Below are positions 11,386 to 21,900 of a DNA stretch of 64,000 bases, one piece after another. Under the pieces are notes generated by a model that was not told the DNA's origin, searched no databases, and saw only the letters and a program-made list of their open reading frames with translations. The position numbers were made by a program, and so were the translations under genes. Source of the DNA: Naganishia liquefaciens (taxonomy: Eukaryota; Basidiomycota; Tremellomycetes; Filobasidiales; Filobasidiaceae); assembly GCA_013423385.1 (NCBI GenBank), contig BLZA01000028.1:186001-250000 (forward strand), in the 5' to 3' direction. The number at the start of each line of letters is the position of its first letter. The first letter of the stretch is position 1.

Positions 11386-14300
11386 GCTGAAATTGTGCAT
11401 TCGAAGTCGGTAAACCATGTTAAGTTGCTAAGATCAGTTGTGCATACTGGATCATACATGGCTGCAAGCGAACGAATAGTTGTGCACTCTGCACATATAC
11501 GATATCCTTCGCTCCAACACCGATGTCTTGCCGGCACAGATCCTTCAATCTCCACTGTTATGTCTTTAAGTGGGCATCGCTTGCGAGGCAAATCCGACTA
11601 GGAAAAGTTGCGATCATAGCAGCCATATTTGCAGTGGGAGGTCTCAAATCGACGTCAAAGCCATAGCACAGTCTTTAGGTACATAGATCATTTCCACCCC
11701 GAGGGAGGCAGAATAATATATCATCCGTTCGGCGCGTCTTGGATGCAAATAGAAAAGTCCAGTATGTCACGTTCTGAGAACGAGCTTTTTGAACGGCATC
11801 CGCCCCCGTCGCTGTATTCTAAGATCAGCTCAGAGGTAAATCACCTTTGCTATGATGTCAATACACAACAACGCACAGCTTTTGAGAAACTCAAACCAGT
11901 TGAATGACGAGTACGATGACTTATAGAATACTGATGGTGCAGTAGACATGCAACATAATTGCGATCCAATGCTCGGCGGAAAGGTGTTACCAGCGCAGGT
12001 GCTGGAAGACCATTTGACATGCCTAAGTGCTTTGGCAAGAAAATTCCTTTCCTGAGTGCAAAGCCCAAAATTCTCCTCAGTGCAGCAAAGCCTCGGCCCC
12101 GGGTAAAGTTCTAGTACAGGCGCACAGTTCCTGTGGCACAGCCTCCACCTTAACAGACATGAAGCCATAAATACGAGCCCAGAACAAGGATGCGTACCTA
12201 TCGCTTGACAACACAAAACATCTCAGTCGATGCGCTGACGTTCTGCATGCAGACAAACATGCTTGTTACCACCGGACGTTTAACTCAAACTTCCGCCGGT
12301 ATGAAGGCACTGATCTTCTAAAATTACAACGAAGTTACAGGCATCCGACACTTGATTATTCCTGAATATGGGATTCATCGATCAAGCGTTGACCGAGTCT
12401 TTGCATCATGACCGCCATAAGAACCAGTCTAAGTGCGCGAGACGTCTTGTTTTCGTCAATCAATTCGACTGATTTGTCCAAATCCACCTCATCAGGTACA
12501 ATGAAAAAACAACTCGAATATGTCCTGTTTCACGTTGCTCAACATCCGTGATCATGCTTTGGCAATACGCGTTCTTCCTGAAACAATCAGTCCATCAGCG
12601 ACATCACATGGTTGAAAGAGAAAACGTTTCGGAATAGGCTAAAACGATGTTTCAGGTTCCAAACCATTCAAACGTACGCAAAGAACAGCACAGAGCCAGG
12701 TGAACCGCATCTAGCTGGCCCGAGTCAGGCCAAGTATTACACTCATCTTCTGCTTACCTAGCGATAGCAGCTCGCCGAGCACAGAAACTCCAGATTCTGA
12801 AAAAAACAGCGTTCTAGCGATTGAGCTATTCTGTGACTGCCATACCTGATGATACTTACATGGACAAATCTGGCAAATTCATGTAAAGCGCACGCGGTGC
12901 TTTTAAGCAGCATTGTTAGAATTGATACTGTAGTCATTCAAAGCGGACAAGTTGTATACCGATCGACAAAGGATCCGTGGTGTTCTCATGCAGAGTTGGC
13001 TCAAATTCTCAACGCGTTATATCTAATTCTCGCGGACGATTGAAGTTCTCGCTTGTAGGTTAGCGATGTTCCATTCTCAAATTCTCGGATAATTTGTCCT
13101 CCTTTCGCCCCACAGAGCACCAATGGAGTGTCGGCTCATTAAACCGGTGCATCGATTAATCAGTGAAGCGGTGTGTCACTACACCGTCGGAATCCTCGAA
13201 GCTCGAGCTGAGCTTCGAATTTCGACGTTCCGCCGTCTGCCGGCTTTCGATGTCTGTAGACTGAATGGTCTACATAAAGCGCAAACATTACAAGCTGGAT
13301 CCATTGACGATCCATGAGCTGATTCAATGACTGTATATATATCACTATTGTCTCTTTTTTCGGAATATGATAACATTTTCTGCTCGATTCCCTCAGAACG
13401 ATAGCAAATCTTATAACAACAACACATCCGACGACTCGCCGATGTGCGGCTAGAATTTCCTGAAGATTGTTGACATCAGTGAGTTAATCGCTTCGCGACT
13501 GATCTATACAGACATGCCATGTTTTGCCCAACGAAATCCCTGTTGACTTGCAGCAACAAAGCTCGATACACCTCAGTATTGAGGAGTATATCATCGTTGC
13601 AGAATAGCTGATTGTGGCATGCGATGTATAGCGATCAGGTACAGCGTAGCCGCAGTTTTCATTCTCAGAGACTCCTCCTGTTGAGTTGTCTTTGGTAAAG
13701 TCGCGATGCTATGGAAAAGGAAAACGAAAATGTATACAACGTCGAAGAAGAAGTGAGGACTCAGAGAGTCTAATCTGCCCGATTATTGAAGATTGACAAA
13801 TTCATGCAGCTTTAGATGTATCGAGCTGTCAGCGGCTTCAAAGCAGAGCTCCAGCCTTTACGACACGATGACGAGTACAATACAGTTTCTACAAGCTAAA
13901 TTTGGGGTCACTTTCAGCCTGATCCCATCGTTCACAGTCAACAACGTTTGCCGACTGAGAACAGACGGGCTTGTGACGTTCTTAACGGTTTGATTACCGC
14001 AGCATATGCCTTATCGGCGGCGTTATGCCTTGGTTGAGCATTTTGGAAAAGTCTCGAAGATTGACCATGGAAATTATTGGCGGGTGTCAGTCAGTCGTGT
14101 GAAGTGATTGTGCAAAGAACGTTGAAGTTTTATTGTGAGCGCCATCTCGCATTTCTAGCACGTGCACTGTGAGAACGGTGAGTATAAACCAAATCGTTGA
14201 TTCGGAGAGCAGCGCTCTGTCGAGTAGCTATAGTGGCCAAGTGTAAGCTATAGATTGCTGAAATTGCGCGTTTTATCGAGGACAGCAGCAAGCTTGGGGG

Positions 14301-14835
14301 CTCAACATTCCAATGCATATCTTCTATGTCGATCTATTGGGTATTTAGTGAGCGCTTCACTGCGAGCGGCTCTTTGGTGCAAGTTCGAAATCTTCGTGTA
14401 GAAGAGGGGTCCGTCCGCTTTGTCCATAACAACACTTGTTGATGCATTGCGTCTTGACATGTAAGTCTTGGCCGTGGTCTCAAAGAGCAGAAGTGTTATA
14501 CTGCCTTGGGCGGGTTGTCAGCGCGATCGCGCTTCGCTCAAGGAATTTTCCCTGCAGCGCAGCGTATAGATGAACCTATCCATTAACACTGTATCTCAAG
14601 TACTTGTGAAGTCAGAGCACTCGATAGTTGATCTTGAATAGACAATAAGGGAATAGGAGGAAGTCCTTGACTCTGCTCTGCCACCGGATCACAAACACTT
14701 GTGATGCTTGCCGCAACATTGTCGACCGACAATTCCTTACCAGCCTCATTGATACAGCACAGTCAGCGCCAATGAGAGGAACTAGATATGAGCCATCGCG
14801 AATGCAATTGACAAGTTTGCCGCTGATGATTCTTC

Positions 14836-14909
14836 AATGATCAAAAGGACAATAAGTGTTACACAAGAATGTTACGCCAATGATCGAATTAATAATAAGT
14901 GTTACACAA
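14836..14909. repeat. Imperfect tandem duplication, about 43-bp unit
   Basis: Two units start with CAATGATC (14836 and 14878) and each ends with AATAAGTGTTACACAA (14851-14866 and 14894-14909). The middle parts differ, so the duplication is not recent. Confidence 0.75.
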
Positions 14910-16618
14910 AAAACAACTCGCAACAGAACAAAGCAAACGGCTGGTCGGGTGAGATTGATTCCCATATACAAGCCTAACGTGGCTTTATGCGGACCTTAGT
15001 TGCTCAGGTTAAGTGAACATAATCGGTTGATCGCGAAAATGTTGAGTATGTGCATGATGTCCAGCCACAAATGCATTTCACACTTGCAATCTCGCCAGTG
15101 AAACAACGGTTGTAAAAAAGGGCAGCTCGATATGAGGATTTGCGGACACAGCCACAAATGCAAGTCAAAATAGCTGAAAGCATTGCTCATAACTGTAGCA
15201 CGCATTCATGACCTGTATAAGATTACCGCAGCACAAAAATTGGCTCTGCTTCGAAAGTCTAGTGACGATTCTGAGCCAAGAAAGACGAAAGACGAGCTTC
15301 GAAATTTGTTCAAGTTCAGTATACCGACATTCTCAACATTGACAATAATTTTACATCAATATCCCTGCAATTGAGCCCTATCAAGGGTTTTCTCCTCCGA
15401 TCGTGTTAAAAGATGATTTACACAGTATGAATCGATAGATCGAGACATCGCATTGCAGACAGCATTCAAGACTCAATTCTAAGTGTACACAGCACACAAG
15501 TGAAGATGTCTACATCTATGTCGAAGCGCTCGAGTTCCGGTACATTCTTCATGTTTGGACCTCTCATAACAACAGTCAACATATTCTGTGAAGGAAAATT
15601 CCCCCACAATAAATGCCGTTGTTCTCGATACTGTGCTGTGAGTAAAGAGAATGAGTGGTTTGTACGTGACTAGCGAAGATTCCCGCATGTGTGACATTAC
15701 GCGTTGGGCAATTTTGTAAGACTCTGCAGGACTCTGTCAGTCCTTTGTAGATCGTGTCTGTGAGATCCTCGTTCGTATTCAACAGCGATACCAAGCGGAA
15801 TGTAGGATGAACAAGATCATGCGTCGCAAGTTGGAAACATTCTTGATTCAACGTTATGATCTCTTATCAATTGGATTTGTTCAGTATAATTATGATACCG
15901 CATGGGGAAAAGAATTGGTAGATACTCCAGATTGCGCAATGAATTCAACCTTCTGTAGTTCCTACCGGGATCCCAATCGATACGGAGTTAATGATGTTAC
16001 GGAGCTATAGTATCTATCTCTTCTACCCGCCACTCGTGATGGCGACACGATCGGAACAGCCAAGCTTTTCCCCGCTTCGAGTCTCTTAAAACTCCTGTTA
16101 AACTCAGACACAGCACATAGGGACCACCACCATTGTCGGTGCTGCAATAAGATGCTTTAATGAGTTTGTTAGTCTTCTAATGATCCGCGGTCGTGCGTTT
16201 TGCTGGCAAGACGGTCGGTCCCCCTGTTGTTTTTTCCCTGTAGTGCAAACATTGCTCCGCGGAGGATAGCAAGTCGTTAGGAGGCGCATCAAAAATAGAA
16301 ACGCGCCATTTGTCACCAATCGAAGTCTAAGGCTTGTTCTAAATTCATTTGCGTTTGACTTCGCAAGCGAGATACAAATTCTACGAATATATGGATGAGA
16401 ACCGTTTAAGACTTTACGGACCATCAATCCCGATCAGACTCTTCAGCTGAAAAGTTATGAAATTTCTGTTGGCTGTATAACATGCACACTTTGTGCCATT
16501 TGCATGAAATCATGCTGCCCAGCAGCGTTTATATTTTCCCTTTTCCTCAATTGGAAAGAGATTTCACATGATGAATTGCAGTCCAAACAAAAAGGCTGGA
16601 CATCTTGACAACTTGTGA

Positions 16619-17137
16619 AAGAAGCGAACTTCGCTACCCAAAAATGGCATTAACAGTCATTCCGCCCCAACAAGCATAGGCCTTGTAGTCCTCTTCACGC
16701 CCGTCTCTAACGAAGAATCCCTGCCAGCTGGCTTTTTTGTTTCATTCGCCGGTCGCGCTGTCGATCTTCTGTTCGCGAAATGCACGTATCATTCCAGCTA
16801 CATCCACAGAGTCAGTACAAGGGGCCATCGTCCCGCAAGATTTACTCCCAGGCCGCCTCGACGACATGGTGACGAACGTATTTGCCCGGTAAACCTCGAA
16901 TGTTTTGGCTCATATCTTGTAGGGAACGATATTACTTTCATACCTGGACTTTGGCAGCGCGTCGAAGGCGGACAACCTGATCCTCCAAAGCCGAAGATCC
17001 CGGCGCTAGGCTTTTACTCGGAATTGCCTGGAGGCTGGGTATGTACTGCTCTGAAAAATTTGTCTGAGGTGAAAGGGTTGATGATCTGGTCGGACCCAGC
17101 TAGACACCATAAATTTTCGACTCGCCGGCTGACTTGA
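16619..17137 (+). other. 172-codon open stretch without ATG; possible exon or relic
   Basis: The frame is free of stops for 519 nt but has no ATG until near its end. It could be an internal exon or a gene relic. The translation includes S-L-P-A-G-F-F-V-S-F-A-G-R-A-V and D-I-T-F-I-P-G-L-W-Q-R-V-E-G-G. I do not recognise a family. A GTAAGA donor-like site and a CCAG acceptor-like site follow at 17230-17282. The base composition there is closer to that of the genes than the DNA to the left. This may be chance. Confidence 0.25.
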
Positions 17138-17892
17138 ATATTGGCATACAGGGCATCAACTTCATTGCATCTACCGGGAAAATTCCAACTTGAACTTATG
17201 ACAGTACAGTCAAGACCCGGAAGAAGGTAAGATGCGGCTTGAGAGAAGCCAGTTACCAGTACTGATGCGATGTGATATCCAGGAGCATCTCACCTGGAGC
17301 AAGCCTTCCAGGGCAAGCCTTCCATATCCCTTTCCCGGCATGATTGGTGTCTCGCGGATTCCTTGACACAGCGTTACAATAATTCAATTAGGCCTATGTG
17401 ATTGGGCGCGGTGCAGGAATGTGTAGGAACAACCATATCGGACTTGTTTTTGCCATCCGGAGCCGCTTCATCGGATGACGTTGGCTTAATATCGATCCAG
17501 TCCACAGTGCATTCTCGTTTAATAAGATGTCGCTCTTGAAACCGCGGTCGCCCTTCGTCGATTTCGTGAGGCAGACCGCTCGACAGTCTCGATCCGCATA
17601 TTCCCATTGATCCGGTGGTCCAGTGAACTATAGGACCGGGCTATCAACGGCGTTGCCGATATAGCTAAAAACGGAAGCGGCTGGCTTTCCGATGGATGAT
17701 GACTTGTACCAAAGGCGCCTGGCTGACATCTATTGAAGGGGAGTCCAGGGGAGATTCAAGGGGAATCACCGAGAACACAACATTCTGCCACCATCTTCAG
17801 CTGGAGTGCCCTCTCATCAAAGTTTAGGGGCGGCACAGCCAGGAGATAAGCTGACGGCGACTGCATGGCTGGAAGGCGGCGTTCGCTATCGC

Positions 17893-18718
17893 TCAAGTCC
17901 TTGCACCGTCCTTGTGATTGTCAGCGGTCGCGCTTGATGCTTTGACTATCTTGTACCGTTTATATTCTGCGCGCATCTTGGCATCGACGATCTCTGGCGT
18001 CGTCTCAGGCACAATGCCAATAATACAAGCTACGTTTTGGACCAAGTGCGTCAGCTATCCGAACAATGCATGCTCTATCCCAACATGCTGACCAGGATTG
18101 CCAGCCCATCGGGTGAGTGCCGGAACGACGCTGAGGGGCGGTAGGATTGATCCTGGCTCAATGATAGCATAGTCGCCGATGACCGTGAACTTGCCCTTCA
18201 AGGCGGAAAGAAAATCAGGACTGAGCAAGTGTTCAACGCGAGACCGTCCTCACGATAGTGCAATCGTGGCCAATCTTGACACCCTTTCCTATCGACAACG
18301 CTTCCACGACACATCGCTCGCCCACATCGACGCAATCTGCAATCTTGAGCTTGTGGTAGTTGAAAATTCTGCGCTCACGGAGATCAGCTGTTGAACGTTT
18401 CTCCGAAAAGCACGAAACTTACCCTTTCGTCGTCTTCCCCGGCGGACGTATCACGCTGTCCTCTCCGATCCGGCAATAACGCCCCATCACAATCGCCATC
18501 TGCCCATCGCTTTCTTTTTTCGTACTCGCCGGAGCTGACCCAAGGTATCGTCTGAGATCACCACGCAGGATCACACCGGGCTCGACTACATTCCGCCCAT
18601 GGAGGACAATTGCGGTCGCTCCGTAGATTCGGGCTCGGACGGAGATGAGATTACCCGATGAGGTAGTCTGGTATGTCGACGACGAGACGGGGATCGATTC
18701 CGCGAAGGAGGATATCAT
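17893..18718 (-). CDS. Dynactin subunit p25 (DCTN5-like)
   Basis: Dynactin p25 is a left-handed beta-helix protein at the pointed end of the dynactin complex. In fungi it helps dynein-dynactin bind early endosomes. The first exon (18718 leftwards) encodes T-T-S-S-G-N-L-I-S-V-R-A-R-I-Y-G and V-I-L-R-G-D-L-R-R-Y. G-R-Y-C-R-I-G-E-D-S-V-I-R-P-P follows, the family's hexapeptide-repeat core. The next exon gives Y-H-K-L-K-I-A-D-C-V-D-V-G-E-R-C-V-V-E-A. The third gives G-K-F-T-V-I-G-D-Y-A-I-I-E-P-G-S-I-L-P-P and A-L-T-R-W-A-G-N-P-G. The 3' end is less sure: reading on from N-P-G would stop at 18055, but a GTCAGC donor there would lead to a last exon reading T-P-E-I-V-D-A-K-M-R-A-E-Y-K-R-Y, with the stop at 17893. 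That exon fits the helical tail of p25, so I use it. Confidence 0.8.
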
Positions 18719-18998
18719 GGTTGGCAAGATGATACCGTATGCCAAAACGATGTTGATTGACTGTCTAATAACCCGCCTTGAAAGCCGCTCCTGGCTGAAA
18801 CAGCGATCGGCGGCAGCAACCATGCTCTGAATGGTAGCTTGAATGGTTCCTGGCTGTGTCCTGTGAGAGAGGAATCTGCACACACGGTACCTCGTCCGTG
18901 ACTCGTGCTCGGTCGTCAACCCATAACATCCCCGACACAATGTGATATTATATTTAGTCATAGTCGTAGTCTATAGCACAAGAACACATCCCTTCACT
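18719..18998. promoter_or_regulatory. Short gap between DCTN5-like start and Boi-like stop
   Basis: About 280 bp. It must carry the dynactin p25 promoter and the 3' end of the Boi-like gene, both on the minus strand. No clear motif seen. Confidence 0.4.
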
Positions 18999-21900
18999 CT
19001 AGGCTGCCAGCCTTCGCTGCTCTCCCCATTTCCTCAGGTTTTCCAAGAGCGTTGTGATCCGCTCGGCATCACCCGACCGCATGTCATTGATCGAGATACC
19101 GTTGATATCCACATTCTCGTCGATGCACTTGTCGAACGCCGAGAAGATGCCTTCCAAGTTAGGTTCACCTTGCACGGGCTCAAATTGGGAATCCGAAACC
19201 GTTTGGGAAGCCGTTACCGAGTCGGGACCGACGATATGTTCAATGACGCGGCAAATTAGCTTGCCAGATATAAAGGAGCCAGGAATGGACGTGGCCTTTT
19301 CGGCACCAGGCGGGAGGTTGGCGTTGACCCATTGTAACAAGGCGGCGTTGGTCGTACCGCTCGTCTGCTGCAAGACCGGCGCAGTCGCCTCGCCGGCGGG
19401 TCGATCACCTTGAGCAGATGGGAGATACTGCTCCGGGATCGTGGGTACAGGCACAGCCGCCGCAATGTCGACGGGCGCTGCTTCTTCATCCGGGTAATAA
19501 GAGGCGAGCTTTACAGCGAAGCATCAGTAGCTGATGCCCCAATACCTAGATCTCACTCACGCTCGCGTTCCGCGCTTTATCAACTCCCGATGGACGTCGC
19601 ATCTCCCGACTCGGTCGGGGCGGCGCACTGTATCCTAGCCCACCAGCCGTCCCTCGGGGTTCCACCGGGATCGACATGTGTTTACCCTTTTCCTTGTCGA
19701 ACTCCATCAGGACACTCGCATCTCGAGCCTGCGAGAAGATTATCATCTGGGGAACTCGAGATAGAGGAGTTACTTACGGTTAATTGATTTGGGTTATCTC
19801 GCCTGGCGGCCCTCTGAGTAGCCTGCATGGAGCTTGGCGAAGGCGGTCGCGGCGCCAAAGCTTGGGCTTCCCTGAGAGGAATGGTGTGGATATTGCACGA
19901 CGATATAACAGGAGCTAGGCGAATCGTCAGTACTTCACAGAAATAAGCAGTCGACCGGACGAACCCGAAAAGTCCCGCGTGATCGTGGCCTTCATCAAGT
20001 TCTTCATCCATTCTTTGACGACACGGTGATCGTTGGAGCTGAAATGATGCGCCTTTTCTCGATCGTGAACCAGCTGGAAACCGTAGTTGCCGCTGCTAGG
20101 GTTGGTATCCGTCACAACCTTGTATCCAGCCAAGTCGATGTGACCTTTGAGTTTTTGTTCCTGCAGAGCGAGTAAGTATTCATTGCGTAGGTATTGAAGC
20201 CGACTGACCCTCTCGTTGCGCAGATAATAAAGCCTGGCGCCCTTGAGTACAAAGTATCGGGTTTTCCACGAATTGTAGCGATCTCCCTTCTTCTTCAGGA
20301 AGCCCGCAAAGTCCGGCGTACCAATCTTGGACAAGGCGCTTGGCGTCTCGGGATTTGATAAACCGGAGCGGGCGTTGGGGGAGAGCGGCATCGGTGTTCC
20401 CACGGAGATTCGCTGAGGATTGGCAGAAGTGGCCTTGGTCATTGTCGAAGGAGTCGAACCTCTTGAATCCTTCTTCGAGTGACCGCCTGAAATATTTTTG
20501 AGCACAGAGAACTCGCAGAAGACGAGAACTTACCCATGAAGCCCCGGAGACTGCGACGATCATTCCCGTCATTTGCAAGTTGGTCGAGGTTTTGTGCTGA
20601 AGCGCTCCTGTACAGCTGTCAGCAAATAGAAATTACGCAGACAAGATACTCACGAGGGATATCGCGGAGCCGGCTTCCTATTTCTGGACAAGGCACCACT
20701 GAGCAGGCCCCCGACCCGGTCGCTTGGAGCACGACCGATAGTTCCGTTCCCATCGGCGCTGCTCTTTGCCTTGCGATGTCCGAATGCACTGGACGGCCGG
20801 TCGACCGAGCCGCGTCGGGTGCTCGGAGTCGTCGGCGTGAGTGGGATGCTCGAGGCCTTGCTGTGAACGCTTTCGGCTTGGTGCGTGGAGCTACCAACGG
20901 CGGTGGTAGGTTGAGAGGTACCGGATGTAAAAGTCGAAGACAGCGGAGGCTCCGGAGTGTGCAAAGTTACCACAGCCGGTTGCGAAGATTCGTCTTCCTC
21001 ACGGATTGGCGCCTGATTGCGGTTCACACTCGACTTGCGGGAAGTACTCCACTCGGAATAGTCCGTTGCCGGCTGGACGGGAGAAGCAGTGGAGGACTAG
21101 ACAGTGTCAGAATAGGCATATGAGCCAAGCATCGGCAACTTACCTCGTTGAATCCAAGCGCTGCCGTTTCTCGCTGTTGCGGGTTATATGCTTCGTCTTC
21201 AGGGATGGTATCGACAATACCAGAAACCGATGCGGATCGCGAGTGTTGAGGCGGCTGCGAAGACTGCTGATAATCGGGACCGTAGTTGGGAGATACCGGA
21301 TACGCCGCCGTAATGGATGGTACACGGTGATGGCTGTTGTAGGCGGGACTCATCTGTTGAGACCGCGAGGATCCGTGACCAAAGGACCGCATCGAACCCG
21401 GTCGACGTAGTTCGTTGATGGCGTTGGCAATTTTGACACGCTTTCCGAACTGCACGATGTCGATCTCCTTCAGTGTATTAGCGTCCATTTCCAGCAAGAC
21501 GTCACCAGTTATCTCGTGTTCTGCAAAAAGGAGTCAGAAGACGTGATTGGACACACTGAGCCTACTAACCGACAAGCTTGGACTGAACTGTGTCATCGAA
21601 ACCTTTACCCTTTGCCCACGCGACAACCTGATCCACCGTCCATGTGGAAGGATCGCCTGGTACAGCAGCCCATCCGTTACTGCTGGAAGTGACGGTTTCA
21701 ACGGCTGATCCTTGGTTAGGGGTGGTAAACTGCGTTTGACTCAGAACCGATGTCGAAGGCGGAGTGGGTGTGACAATCTCACGTGACGCCTCCTGCGTAT
21801 GGTCAGCGTGCAGAGGGGAAGGTGTCCGTGTTGCAGGCATTTGAGCCTGAGGCAGCATGTGCTGTGCGACAGGTGTGGCGGCGATAACGCTGACCGGTGG

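Larger units (their letters stand above)
11386..17892. other. 6.5-kb stretch without a recognised gene
   Basis: Elsewhere in the window genes lie a few hundred bases apart. Here I find only short frames with no recognisable motif, many of which lack an ATG. Parts such as 14.8-15.4 kb are visibly richer in A+T than the flanking genes. Small local repeats occur (entries below). Spliced genes made of short exons occur elsewhere in this window, so one could be hidden here. Old decayed transposon DNA would look much the same. I see no long terminal repeats or transposase motif. Confidence 0.5.

Noticed and set aside
11830-12216. Cys-rich 128-codon minus-strand frame
   Set aside because: It starts with a non-ATG codon, has no signal peptide, and the cysteines show no regular spacing.
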